Shown here: in pieces, positions 41,004-52,786 of the stretch | Layout: every line of letters begins with the position of its first letter | How positions within the stretch are numbered: the first letter of the stretch is position 1 | NCBI GenBank assembly: GCA_019918135.1 | Contig: WBZZ01002446.1 | Location: 76,001 to 140,000 of the forward strand | From: Paulinella micropora | Lineage: Eukaryota > Cercozoa > Imbricatea > Euglyphida > Paulinellidae | Reading direction: 5' to 3' | DNA: 64,000 bases | The notes under the pieces: model-generated | What the model was told of the DNA's origin: nothing | What the model saw: the letters and a program-made list of their open reading frames with translations, nothing else | The model's database searches: none | Position numbers and translations under genes: made by a program

Positions 41004-41534
41004 CGTCGGAGAAATACCGTTACTAGAGAATATCCGTTACCGGATTTGTCCTTTGTGGCAAATTCACGTAAATGTATTCTCTGCCGGCCCTCCTTGCCAT
41101 TTGCCTTTATATTACCATATTTCTTTACAAGTACAGGAAGAATGTGCAACTTACAGTTACACAATCTACAATTCATCCTTTCCAGACCTTCTTGATTTAT
41201 CTAGAATAGGGTTGGTCTCCGTCGGACTTATGTAGACCAACCAATTATAGAACGGATAGCAATAGATGGAACGGATAGGGATCGTAGTTCTTGTGCTCAA
41301 GCAGCACTGTTTGTATTCAGAATTAAAAGGTAACAACACTGCAAAAGTGAATTGAAAACACTTGACATTTAATAACGGAATAGTAATACTTGGACGCTTG
41401 TATTGACTAGTTATTGGGACTAGAGTGTGGTCAAGTGCTTCACGGCATTGCCCACCCTCTGCGCACACCTCCTTTTATTCCGGCAAGAACCATTGCCCGT
41501 GGTCTAGTAAGCCTTCCGGTTTGCTACTCTGTCG
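41004..41534 (+). repeat. Copia A 5' LTR (531 bp)
   Basis: Starts CGTCGGAGAAATACC after ATCAT and ends ACTCTGTCG. It matches 48780-49322 closely, apart from an indel near the end. Confidence 0.85.
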
Positions 41535-41549
41535 GTTAATCAGCCTTGC

Positions 41550-42390
41550 TCGCGAGAAGACGGGCAAGAAAACGCATCTGAGCAGCATTCCTGAGCTTGA
41601 ACAGGTCTTCGAAGATCGGTTTCAAACTTGGGAATTCACGTTCAAGATGGTTGCAACCTCTGAGAGTTCAAGCTAGGAGACATAGTCAGTTTCATAGCGA
41701 AACATCGAGAGAGAGCAGAAGAAAAATACCCATGGGATGAGTCAGCTTTTAGTATTGATGAACAGTACAGCACGGAGTCAGACACCAGCGATGGTGACTC
41801 AGTAGATCGTGAAGAACAAAAGTCTAAAACACCATCCCAATATACGGGTAAGAAATCTACGGACGCTGAGGCCTCTAAAGCAAAAGAGAGCCAAGATGCA
41901 CGAATACGACCTAACGCAAGAAGCAGGTCAAAGAAAGAGAGAAGAGCGAGGAGACGCAAGCTGAAAGAAAGCAAGGAGCACGCCAAGGCAATGCGCAAGC
42001 TAAGCCTTTAGGTGTCAGTTGCCTTCAAGCATCCCACCCTCATTGCACTATGTATGACTGTGACTGATGGCAATCCTATAAAAATGATGGTGCTCGTCAA
42101 GCGCCGGTATGGAGGAGCCAACGCTGCAGGTATGATCAAACGCATGCTCGTGTTCATCTCCTCATATCCTCCAAGAGGGGACATTGAGCTGTGGTTAGAT
42201 AGAAATAGATACTTGGAAGAGTGTATTCAGAGGGACTATAGTGGGAAAATTCCGGATGAGTTCTTCTCGTCGTTCTTGTTGATGAAATTCAAGAAGCATA
42301 CGGTATTTGCAGGGCTAGACACGATGGTTTACCAACTCGGTCGAGAGGACCGATTGAACCGCCGTGAGGTAGAGAGAGTCATCCGTTAAG
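41550..42390 (+). pseudogene. Copia A gag, N-terminal part
   Basis: Open stretches FIAKHRERAEEKYPWDESAF (about 41690), a lysine/arginine-rich block, and 42012-42389 (IKMMVLVKRRYGGANAAGMI, then FFSSFLLMKFKKHTVFAGLD). The frame is broken by stops near 42010 and 42389. Resembles a gag capsid region by position only. Confidence 0.5.
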
Positions 42391-42391
42391 T

Positions 42392-42727
42392 GTGGCAAAA
42401 TTTCCGTCTGAACGCAGGACCGGAATCTCGGAGCACCACACTAGACAGATAACACACAAACCAAACACCTCAACCCTCACTCGCAGACCGGCTCAAGGTA
42501 CTTTTGTTTCAAAAGAGAGCGAGAGTGAGGAAGACAAGCAAGGTTGCTACAAATGCGGGGCGAAGGACCACTGGCGTGCGACTTGCCCGAAGTTGCCTTG
42601 CAACCGGTGCACAGGTAAGAAACACGATCGTGCTCAATGTCCCAGAGCCAGAACAATGGTTTTGGCGCAAGGTGAGGAAAGCGGCAAAAAGTATTCCGTT
42701 GGAAGAAAGGATTACAGTTCTCGATGA
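42392..42727 (+). CDS. Copia A gag zinc knuckles
   Basis: Contains CYKCGAKDHWRATC and CNRCTGKKHDRAQC, two C-x2-C-x4-H-x4-C-like retroviral knuckles that bind RNA. The second has a spacing of five before His. Follows a frame break at 42389. Confidence 0.7.
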   Translation: MAKFPSERRTGISEHHTRQITHKPNTSTLTRRPAQGTFVSKESESEEDKQGCYKCGAKDHWRATCPKLPCNRCTGKKHDRAQCPRARTMVLAQGEESGKKYSVGRKDYSSR

Positions 42728-43445
42728 CATAGCCTTAGATGTAGGCGATGTTCAGGAGGACGTAGGTGAGGAAGAGGAAGGAGAGGAAGATGCAGACTTG
42801 TCTGAAGGAACAGTGTTTGTGTTGCATGGTGGTGGGGAGATAGATGAAGAAAGTGATGAAGAGAGTGATGCAGCAGTCCCACCCTCTGTCATACTTTTGC
42901 CTGCTCCACTCACATCGCCACACAACAATGAAGACAAGTCACGCACACCTATTGCTGGAGTCGATAGGTCTAGTCTGTCAAGAACAATCTCTCTGCCTCA
43001 CTTGCACAATGCAAATGTGCTGTCTTTGCTCATGCCTCCACCCACAAAGAAAGAGAACAAGAACAAGACCAAACAGGCAACAAACAAAGAAGCGAGTGTC
43101 ACCAAAACATTGGTAGGGAAGCAGATAGGTGTAGCACCACCATCACACCCCAACACTCCACGTCCACAAGACGAACAGACGAAGAAGAGCACAAAGAAGA
43201 AAGTGACTCAAACAACAACAACAACAACACCAACAACAAACAAACCAACAAAAGAGACCAGACCAGCTAAAAGAATTGCAAGCACTAAGCAATGTCTCGG
43301 GAAAACATCTCGGGGAAAACCGTGCAAAGTTCGGTTGGGTGGTCACTTGTTCGGTTCTCCACAACGTATGGCTGACAGATTGTACTACGACGATTATTGT
43401 GGATACCATGCAGGCCAAGTGCATTGTATCCCTTTATCGACTTAG
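42728..43445 (+). pseudogene. Copia A low-complexity region between gag and protease
   Basis: Plus frame from 42504: acidic (DVGEEEEGEEDADLSEGT), then Thr/Pro/Lys-rich (TQTTTTTTPTTNKPT). The end (TSRGKPCKVRLGGHLFGSPQ, YCGYHAGQVHC) resembles a small Cys/His cluster. Separate from protease by a frame break near 43440. Confidence 0.4.
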
Positions 43446-44818
43446 TACAGGAGCCAGCCAACAGGCCACCAGCTGTCGTAAACTATCCTAACGAGGCGAA
43501 GTTACGTGAAATCGCGAAAGAATTTCTTGACATGTTCGGAAATTTACGCTGTATAGCTGAAGGAGAGGATTGGAATTACCAACCCCCACCTTGGGTTAGT
43601 AATCCCACCCCCTCAGCTACACTAAACTCACTTACATGGAGTCTTGTAGGTTTGTCACAACAGACCGGTCGTGCCGGCGTGGAAACTTCCCAGTCTGCTC
43701 AACACTCGCCTCCGCGCACAAGGTCTGCTCTCAGCGTCCCTGTGGATGAGGAAAAGGTAAGTATTACCTCACCCACACCCTCAGAGACACAGCATGAGCT
43801 CATCTCACCTCACAGACTAGTCTCGAGCATAGGAATGCACACAGTTGGAGAGATAGCAAGAGAGATCAAGAGATCAGGGGGAGTATGGGACGAGAGGAGG
43901 GTGATTGAGGTAGGAGGAACGATAAACGAATACCTCACAGATGTGATGCGAGCCATAGAGTTAGTAACAGTGACTCACAACACACGCAACAGCCCCAGTC
44001 CTTATTCCATTCAAAACGACAGCAAACAAACACCGTTCACACCAATCACACCAATCACTCCAATCACACCCAACACAACGAACGATGAGATAGAGGTTAG
44101 ATTAGACCCTTCAGGTAAGTTCGTAGAGGTGACAGTCCCTCAAGAGATGATCACAGGAGCATCAAGAGAGAGGATTACGCAGTTGGATAGACAGGTGAGA
44201 GCAGTGATCACGAGTTTGCAGGACGAGTTGAAAGAACAGATACAGACAGACATGCCAGATAGAGACTACGATCCTGATGACTCAGACGACGTGCCAGAAA
44301 TGATGTCGTCTGAGCCATCAGAGTCCTCTGGGTCAGAGTCAGAAGAAGAGCAGACGAAGAGGAAAAAGAAAATGAAGATGAAGAAGAAGAAGAAGAAGAA
44401 AGACAAGAAGAAAAAGTCAAAGAAAAATGTTGACACCACCACTGCCATGGCACACAGTAGACTAGCAAAAAGTAAACATGTGTACCAAGACAGTGGGGCG
44501 ACACAATTTGTCTGTCATGACGAAACGATGATGAAAGATATGAAGAAGATCGCGAAAGTTACATTCAGTACAAGGAATGGAACACGAGTGATAGACGCGG
44601 CAGGGATGATGTGTGTGTCGAGGACAGATGGAGGGGGAAATATACATAAAATTTGTAAGAAAGCTTTCTACGATCCTCACATGCCCATCAATGTTGCTCC
44701 TACGGGACCGATGGACCATTTCCATCACCGGGCAGTACTCCATCAAAATGGACAGATGTTCATATCGAAGGGGGCACTGACGGTGAAGGAAAAGGACATC
44801 CTGTCAGGGGGAGACTGA
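43446..44818 (+). CDS. Copia A protease-containing ORF
   Basis: The frame is open from about 43397 to TGA 44816-44818. A disordered N-terminal part has ITPITPITPN and acidic SESEEEQTKRKKKMKMKKKK; the protease core is HVYQDSGATQFVCHD (D-S-G-A motif) at about 44480. The C-terminus (HHRAVLHQNGQMFISKG) would lead into integrase, which is cut off. Confidence 0.7.
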
Positions 44819-45467
44819 CGAAAGCTTTGCTTTATCGATGGGATGGTAGTAAAGATAGTAAACTAGACCCCAATCGTCGTTTCATCCCAAAGGGAGTGCC
44901 AGAAAGAGAGAGAGAGGCGGGGCAACAGGGTGGGAGAACCCAAGCATAAAGCCCACACTCACAGACACAAAAGGGACCATAGCATCAGCAAGAGAGAGTA
45001 AAGTGAGCAATGAATCATCTAATATAATAATAAAGAATGCTGTTTTGTTTGTAAAGTACCCATCTAAGGTCAAGAGAGTGAGAGCACCGCCAGTTAGTAT
45101 AGTTCATGCCATGGCGGGACATGTGAGTTGGGAGCGAACCAAAGCTTGGTCTACCTGGCTAGTTCCTACGGCTATCCCGGTGTCTATGAGCCCCTGTGTT
45201 GTGCTTGGGTCATTTTTATCGTCGATTTCTGGCTGTGAGTCTATCTCCCCCTCAGTTGCATCTTCCCATACTACTTTAGGTTATGGCGTCTTTCGAGCCC
45301 AGTTCCACTGACCTTTCAGTTGCACCATTCCCACACAGTCCCACCACTTCACCGCATATAGACAGCGAGGCAGAGGATATTGTAGAGGCCAAGATAGAGA
45401 CTGAACACCTTACGAGGTTGAAGCAGTCCAGGGGGAGCAATTAGATGAGCGCATTAGTATAGGGCCC
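44819..45467 (+). pseudogene. Copia A integrase remnant / deletion junction
   Basis: Only about 650 bp separate protease and RT, too short for integrase. A short stretch around 45105 (HAMAGHVSWERTKAW) may be the remains of the His part of the zinc domain. Confidence 0.35.
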
Positions 45468-46744
45468 TTGCCTATAGATATGAATAGCCCTAGCGCCCAA
45501 CTTGACCCCGCATCGAAGTATATAGAGGATAAGGCCCCAGCCAAGGGATTAACTTGGGAGCAAAGCGACAAAGTGTCAGAAGCGAACATAGTCAGCGGTA
45601 AAAGGGTGAGGAAGCAAGTAGATCTAACCCGCATCTCTACACATCATGTTACCACTATGTATGACATGGATGATTGCATCTCACATGACGAAGTGAGTGA
45701 ATGGATGTTTTACATACATTTGCCACCAGACTTAGCAATTGAAGGCATGACACTCAAAGATCTACAGGCAAGGATAGATAAAGAGCTACGTTCGATAACA
45801 GAGTTCAAGACCTACCAATGGGTAGATGAAAGTGAAGCCAGAAAGGCAGGAGTTAAGATAGTATGGGTTAACTTGGATACACAGGGTCAAAACGGACCAG
45901 GATGGACTTAGGTTCGTCAAGTCGCGTTTATCCTTGAGGGAGATCAATTGCAACCGGGAATAAGCTACAACCCCGAACAGCTCTACAAACCATGTGCGAA
46001 TCACCGTTCAGTTTTGCTTCTTTGCAAGCTGACAGTTAGCTATAGTAGGACATTGTATGGAGTAGACTTTAAAAATGCTTATCTTAATGCTGATATGATT
46101 GACGCCATATATGCTCGCCCACCGCATGGTGCATCCGTGATAGGGAGAGTAGGGAAGATATGAAAGTAGTCAAAGCGTTGTACGGAGCGCCCCAGGCATG
46201 GAGTAGACTTTAAAAATGCTGATCTTAATGCTGATATGATTGACGCCATATATGCTCGCCCACCGCATGGTGCATCCGTGATAGGGAGAGTAGGGAAGAT
46301 ATGAAAGTAGTCAAAGCGTTGTACGGAGCGCCCCAGGCAGGGAAACGCTGGTATGACATATTTTCTGGACTTTTGACACAGTTAGGCTTTATCACGCTCA
46401 AATCCGACCCTTGTATGTTTTCGGAGAAGGGAGTGAAATTAGGTGACAGACTTGTAGGTGTTTTTCATGTTGATGACCTCATATTCATGGCGCCTAGCAA
46501 ATTAGCATATGATCGTTTTTGCAAGAAACATGAGATGAATTTCCCTATCAAAAGACTCGGTTTGGCGAAAGAATTCAAGGGTATGGAAATAATTCAGACC
46601 AAGTCTGAAATAATTCTAAATCAGCAAAGTTACGCTCGAAAAGTTGTAAAATTTTACGTGACCAATGCAAACCTAGTGCAACACCAGGATCAAAAACAGA
46701 CCCGATGCCGATGGATTCGCAAGCTAGACTTAGACAATTTTTGA
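45468..46744 (+). pseudogene. Copia A reverse transcriptase
   Basis: RVT_2 blocks: SEWMFYIHLPPDL and FKTYQWVDESEARKAG upstream, VDFKNAYLNADMIDAIYARP (catalytic Asp), then from 46301 KALYGAPQAGKRWYD, VFHVDDLIFMAP (the catalytic Asp pair) and FKGMEIIQTKSEI. Stops near 45911 and 46161 and a 141-bp tandem duplication (46057-46197 repeated from 46198) break the frame. Confidence 0.85.
46057..46338 (+). repeat. 141-bp tandem duplication inside RT
   Basis: The segment starting ATGGAGTAGACTTT at 46057 recurs at 46198 with a T-to-G change (GCTTATC/GCTGATC). The period is 47 codons, but the unit carries a stop. Confidence 0.9.
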
Positions 46745-47458
46745 TTCCACAGATAGTAGGGAGTTTACTCTTTTTTGCTAAGATGAGGAGGCCGGATATA
46801 GAGGAAGCGCTCAATTCTGCTAGTGTAATGCAGACAGTAGATGTGGGAAAGACTTATGCTAAGTTAGGGAAGATCATCCGATACCTGAAAAACGATAGAG
46901 TACTTAGGTTCAGTAGGAAGGAGCCTAGTGCAATGGGTAAGGCAGGACCCGTAGGACCAATGACAGTTTGGCCCGATGCGGCTCACAGGGTTTGTCTAAA
47001 GATGGAAATCTCGTACTGGGTATGCAGTCTTGGTAGGAGGAGATCCCGTAGCTTGGTTGTCCAAAAGACAGTCAAAGGTAGCACTTTCTTCGAACGATGC
47101 GGAAATTTTCGCAGTGAACGAAGCCCTAAGGGAAGCTATGTCCATTTGCAACATGCGAGATGAATTAGGCATCCCGGAGGCTAAACCATTCGACGTTCAT
47201 GAGGATAATGCCCAAACCATACTAGCTGCACAACGCGGGTTAGCCGGACCACGCACTAAGCATTTGCCTTTGGAAGAACACTACCTGCACGAATTAGAAC
47301 AGGAAGGTATAGCAATGTTCAGGAAAGTAGGTACCAAAGGGCAGTTAGGAGACGTACTGACTAAGTATTTGCCCAAGGATCAATCAGACGCGTTGTTAGA
47401 CGTGTTTTGCCCCGCATTGGATTTGGAAGCGATTAGAAAGATAGCGCTCACGAACTGA
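46705..47458 (+). pseudogene. Copia A RNase H
   Basis: Reads MRRPDIEEALNSAS, KLGKIIRYLKNDRVLRFS, then WPDAAHR (after a frame break near 47030) and DPVAWLSKRQSKVALSSNDA, HEDNAQTILAAQRG, TKHLPLEEHYLHE, LTKYLPKDQ to the TGA at 47456-47458. The catalytic D-A-E environment is present. Final domain of the pol frame. Confidence 0.8.
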
Positions 47459-48779
47459 TAGGCGAGCTATAGCCATAGCAGGGGGTTAATGCCAATTTTG
47501 ACTAAGTCAAGGAACCGGGGACCGGAAATGAGTGTAATTACTCAAAGTCGGTCTTGTTTTATCTTTTACGAGGGTCAACCTCGCTATTCCTTATCTACTC
47601 CAGTTGTTTAGGTTGTATTTCGCGCTGCGTTTGGCTGAATCGGAAGTGGGCGGCGTCAACGCGTGACGGAGCGCTTCTGGGGACAAAGCCACTAAGCAGC
47701 CCTCGGCTCTTAGAAATTTTGTGTCCAAAAGCGCTATTATAGGCTGTCCGGACTCGCCACCATGTTTGTTTGTGCATTTGGAGTGTTCTTGCTTTGCGCT
47801 ATCCCCTTTCTTCGTTGGTAGGATCTTTAGGTAGTCGAGCAAGAGTTAGGCCCAGAGCACAAGGCAAGGTTCAAGGGAAAGGACCCTAGAGGATAATGTT
47901 TGATGCGGATCCGTAGCCAACGCGCCCGGCGTCCTTAGCGCGTCGAAAGCCTCGCGTTCCGCCGGCTCAGACCCTTCGAAATATAATGTTCTTTCATGTT
48001 GTTTTCCGAAAAGGTACCCCTTGCCGGGGAAATGCTGACGTTTTTGTTTTTGCTAAGTCGCATTTATATTTCATACTAAATAAACTGCATTTTCTCTTAG
48101 AACCCGTTGTTCTATGATTACTGCGTTAATTTGGTATGATTATATTTCATATTTCATATTATTTATGGATTGCCTTCATAACTTTTATTGTAACATTTAA
48201 TCCCATTTTTTTTAAATATCGTTATGTGATGTCCATGTCTATACCTTATATATATGGATATTATGTTGATCATATATTCATCAGGGATAGCAAATTCATT
48301 AAATTTCACCGTAACATATTACCGGATCAACATTTATTAAGTCGACTCGTTGACTTATTATCCTTTTGATTATATGTTCATAATTTCCGATGCATGATTT
48401 TCTTCACAAGTATTCAGCCGGGATGAGCGGGACTTTTTGCCTTTGAGCAATTGAGAGGTTAGGTGAGAGTAGGAAAATAATTTTCTTCTCGTCGGAGAGG
48501 CCTAAGCTATACCGTGGAATGCCAGCCTTGCTTGTAATCTACCCGATACAGGCATGTCGCGATAAGCCGGGTAGCCACATCCGACACACTTCTCAGAGAG
48601 AGTGAGGGTAAGTAGTCGCGACCAATCAGGGTCTGGCTTTTCACCACCAACGTGTGTGATAGGGCTTAGACATGTTTATTGTTATTATAATCATAAGGTC
48701 CTTGGTGCGGACATAATAATAAATTATTCCAAAGTTCAGCAGACAACTTGGCAGATAAATTTAGGTTCTTTGAGGGGAG
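47459..48779 (+). other. Copia A 3' non-coding region
   Basis: About 1.3 kb between the pol stop and the 3' LTR: GC-rich to about 47990, then AT-rich. No convincing ORF. The length is unusual for copia and may include a further insertion. The polypurine tract GAGGGGAG ends at 48779. Confidence 0.5.
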
Positions 48780-49322
48780 CGTCGGAGAAATACCGTTACT
48801 AGAGAATATCCGTTACCGGATTTTTCCTTTTTGGCAAATTCACTTAAATGTATATTCTCTGCCGGCCCTCCTTGCCATTTGCCTTTATATTACCATATTT
48901 CTTTACAAGTACAGGAAGAATGTGCAACTTACAGTTACACAATCTACAATTCATCCTTTCCAGACCTTCTTGATTTATCTAGAATAGGGTTGGTCTCCGT
49001 CGGGACTTATGTAGACCAACCAATTATAGAACGGATAGCAATAGATGGAACGGATAGGGATTGTAGTTCTAGTGCTCAAGCAGCACTGTTTGTATTCAGA
49101 ATTAAAAAGTAACAACACTGCATAAGTGAACTGAAAACACTTGACATTTAATAACGGAATAGTAATACTTGGACGCTTGTATTGACTAGTTATTGGGACT
49201 AGAGTGTGGTCAAGTGCTTCACGGCATTGCCCACCCTCTGCGCACACCTACTTTAATTCCGGCAAGAACCATTGCCCGTGGTCTAGTAAGCCTTCCGGTT
49301 TGGAAGGACTGCTACTCTGTCG
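48780..49322 (+). repeat. Copia A 3' LTR (543 bp)
   Basis: Starts CGTCGGAGAAATACC directly after the polypurine tract and ends ACTGCTACTCTGTCG before ATCAT. Confidence 0.85.
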
Positions 49323-50302
49323 ATCATACGGGCGATGCCACGGGTATTGAGCGCAAGACTTTTGGGGAGGGGGAAGCGGAACGTATTTGTTCGGGCAATC
49401 TTTCACTCGATGAGGTCCACGACAGAGTGACATTTGGTTATTATTTTACGTTCGGTACGTGTGTTGCGAGCGTAGAACAATGGTGTCTTGTCTGGTTTGT
49501 CTTTGAGTGATAATTTGCCGAGGTCGAGTGTGAGTTTGTCCGATTGTACTAAGAATTTTGTGTATGTGCAGAGTTCACGAAACGTGGGGCGATCTACATC
49601 ATTTAGCGGGGTATAGTACCGGACATTTGCTTTCTCACCTAATCCGGTATGAGTTACTTTGTTTAATTTGATGAGGAGCTCATTGCACTTGTAGCCCTCA
49701 TCAAAGTTTTGCGTTTCCGAAATTTTCGCAAGCCGCCATTTGAACTTGCTTATCCACGCCTCAACGTCTTCAGCAGGTCGCAGTTGATCTGCAACATGCT
49801 GAGCTTGGAGTTGGGCAGTGTTAATAGTTCCTAATTGACCGAATTCGTTTATGAGGGCATGCCACATTTGCTGTGGCTCCCTACCAGCGGATCGGATTGC
49901 AACTAAGGCGGGGTGGTTAGAAACAGACTCGGAAATTATTGATCTGGCTTTAACTTTTAGTTTCAACGACAGAACAGGAGGGAAACAGTTTTCCAATTGT
50001 GCAAAGGTTGGGTTTGCAGGTATGCCAAGCAAAGCAAGTCTCAGATCAGCATCAGGGTCGACAGCAGGCAGAGCAAGTGGGGGACCTGGGATAACTAACA
50101 GTTTTAGTTCCGCAGTCGTCAGCGGCGAAGCAGGATCGCGCAGGAAAATCAACAGGCGCGGGTCGACTCCTTCGCAGAACTGGAGCGCGGACCAACGGAA
50201 ATTGTCAAAGTCTTAGGCATGCTCTATTGACTTAGTGACGTGGGGAGGAAGGTGAGGGACCTTAAGTGTCAACTTAGTAGCGGTAGGCTCGTAACCTGCC
50301 AT
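49323..50302 (-). pseudogene. Copia B gag
   Basis: ATG at 50302 (MAGYEPTATKLTLKV) is followed by an in-frame stop at about 50216; the frame continues FDNFRWSALQFCEGVDPRLL and then 50152-49403 (AREPQQMWHALINEFGQLG, VEAWISKFKWRLAKI), the UBN2/gag-like helical region of copia. After a frameshift near 49440 comes LCRGPHRVKDCPN, the zinc knuckle. Copia A is inserted just beyond, at 49322. Confidence 0.75.
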
Positions 50303-50608
50303 AACTATGTATTCACTTAATTAAAGATAAGGTACGGAAACAGACTTAATAATCCCTCATCCCGGCTTCAGTGGTACTTCAGATACCTATAGCAGTTTAA
50401 GAAGTCATCTCGACAAGGTACAGAACGGATCTGACTTTCATGTGATTACTGTGCGACAAACGCGTGCCTATCGTGCGCTTAGATACGTAGTGTATAACCT
50501 TTATATAACATGTATCGCATTGTCGTACAATCATATGGTAAGGTAAATCGTCCCATGAAATAGGTTGGTAAAGGGAAGATATTACCGAGTAATCAGACCG
50601 TTGGATTC

Positions 50609-50868
50609 GTTAAATATTGCTCAGTTACAGAATTGCAGTTGACAGTGAAAAGTGGTAATATATTGGAAGTGATATGGAAAACATTATTGCCGGTCGTTAC
50701 TGTAAATAACGGTAAATATAGATCATACAAATGAATATATTTCAACTTAAATAAAATGATTTAACTTCGGACTTGAAGTAGAAATTATTTTATCTTTTAC
50801 TGATGTGTAAGCTACAACTTTGAGGGATATCCGAAGAACTATTATTATATGAATGTATGATGATAACA
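50609..50868 (-). repeat. Copia B 5' LTR (LTR match)
   Basis: Minus strand starts TGTTATCATC at 50868. The LTR continues past 50609, with a TATATAAAGG box near 50500, but its end and the primer-binding site are not resolved. Confidence 0.65.
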
Positions 50869-51977
50869 GGAGGGAGGGAGAGATGCCTTCGATGTCGCAT
50901 TTTCGACGCGCAGAAACTCCAGATAATTTCTGTCAATATTTTTTTCCCCATCTAAAAAAGTTGACCACTCCCTTTCCTTTTCTGGGAGATGTGCATATGC
51001 CTATCAGAGAGAGAGAGAGAGAGAGAGGGGGAGGGGGGGGGGACAGGGTATAGGGGTATGAGGGGGTATGGGAGGGGGTATAGAGGTACCGTTCCTTTTC
51101 CCTCTTCCTCGTCTTCTGATGCCACGAGTTTCTGGAGTTTCTGGCGCTACGGTGCAGAGAGAGAGAGAGAGAAAGAGAGACAGTAGGGGTATGGGATATA
51201 GGGGTATGAGGGGGTATGAGAGGGGGTATAGGGGTATGAAGGGGTACCTTGCGCGGTGCCTTTTGTTGCTCTTGGTCGTCCTCGTCTGAGTCTGAGCCCT
51301 ACAGTGCAGAGAGAGGGAGAGACGGGGGGTATTAGACGGGGGGGGGGGGTGGGGGGTGGGGGGGGGGGAAAGGAAAAGGTACCCCTTTGTACCCTTATAC
51401 CCCCTCCCATACCCCTCATACCCCTTTATTATATATTATGTATAGGGGTATGAGAGGGAATGGGGGGGGGTATAGGGGTATAAAGGGGTACCTTTTCCTT
51501 CCCTCCCCCCCCCCTCCCACCCCCCACCCCCCCCCTCTCCATCTCTCCGCACTGTAGTGCTCCCTCCTGTACACCCTCTCATACCCCCTCATGCCCCTAC
51601 ATTACATACTAATATACACCACCCCCCACACCCCTCCCTCGGGGGGGGGGGGGTATAGGGGTATGGGATATGGGGGTATGAGGTGTACACAGAGGGGGTA
51701 TAGGGGTATAAAGGGGTACTTGGGGTTTGGACGCGTCGCTAGGGTCTGCATACTTCGGTTCCGCCTTGCTACTGCAAAAGAACCTGTTTCAGAGCAAGGA
51801 AAGCCATGAACACTTAGAATTCATACCCCTGTCATACCCCGCCTCTCATAACCCTGTCATACCCCGCCTCTCATACCCCTGTCATACCCTTCCTCTCATA
51901 CCCCTCTCAGAGCAAAGAAAGGCATGAACACAGATATGTAAGTAAAAATGCCATAGGTATGTAAGTAAAAATGCAAG
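50869..51977 (+). repeat. G-rich minisatellite and GA/poly-G tracts
   Basis: GGGGTATGAGGGGGTAT-type units at 51040-51090, 51185-51255, 51440-51490 and 51650-51720, GA repeats at 51007-51030 and 51160-51180, and poly-G/poly-C runs at 51330-51370 and 51500-51540 that are near complements. No ORF that I support. Confidence 0.8.
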
Positions 51978-52749
51978 TTACTTTCCATAGAATTCTATCT
52001 TTCCCAGCTCTGGTACTTTAGGATCCCGGCGGAACGAGTCGGCAAGCCAAAAAAACCATTTGTCTAGTTTCACTGTTGGGTTTGCCACAGCGCTGCCGCT
52101 GCTCATTTTAACTTCGATGCCTTTTACCGAATTTCTATCGTGTTCATTTTCTCTGTCTACTACCGACTTCGGACACACCAGGTTTGCCCCAGAACGCAGC
52201 AGCATTACCAAAGGGCATTGCCCCTTCTCCCACCAAAAAGCATCTTTTACAAGACCAGATTTCTCTTGTGCCTGTACCACCTTGAAATCTGCCACGCTCA
52301 TTTTCTTCTCAAGCTCAGGATCGTTCAACGGGTCCATGCTAACAAAGACACCTGCTTGCCCCACCATCTCCGGCACCCTCTCGTCAAGCAGTATCAAACA
52401 CATACAGGGTATGAGAGAGGCGGGGTATGAGAGGGGTATGACATGGGTATGAGAGGGGTATGGGGTATGAGCGGGGTATAAGTGTATGACGGGGGTACAA
52501 GGGTACTACCGAGACCAACGCGACACCGGAACTGGGAAAGTTTTTCAGAACGCAGCCATTTGCCTTCATGCTGCATCACCCAATCCCATCCATCGTTGCT
52601 TTCACTACCCCTCTCTTTTGTTGGGGTCTTCACCAGCACGGTCTTGCGGTCACTACCCCTCTCTTTTGTTGGGGTCTCGGTCTTGTGCTTCTTGCCTGCC
52701 TTCTCGCTCTCCTTTGAGGTGACCTTGGTAAAATCGACGACCTGCATCA

Positions 52750-52786
<37 letters not shown>

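Larger units (their letters stand above)
41004..49322 (+). mobile_element. Copia A: plus-strand LTR element nested in copia B
   Basis: 8319 bp flanked by the 5-bp duplication ATCAT (40999-41003 and 49323-49327); the uninterrupted site is preserved at 39049-39070 as CGCCCGTATGATTGCC. LTRs at 41004-41534 and 48780-49322, polypurine tract GAGGGGAG just before the 3' LTR, then gag, zinc knuckles, protease, RT and RNase H in order. Most of integrase is missing and several frames are broken. Confidence 0.88.
33964..50868 (-). mobile_element. Copia B: minus-strand Ty1/copia element, heavily interrupted
   Basis: About 260 bp at 33964-34222 and 50609-50868 are about 97% alike and in the same orientation: LTR sequence. 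On the minus strand the order is LTR, gag (50302-49250), protease (about 38860), linker (36492-36051), RT-RNase H (35974-34350), polypurine tract CCGGGGGGAG (34223-34232), LTR. Copia A, a gag/MYND frame, a minisatellite and a plus-strand integrase fragment sit inside it. Its own integrase is absent. Confidence 0.75.

Noticed and set aside
50283-50302. Copia B primer-binding site at GGTTACGAGCC
   Set aside because: The same bases are codons 3-6 of the gag frame starting at 50302, so the site is probably coding and the true PBS lies upstream.
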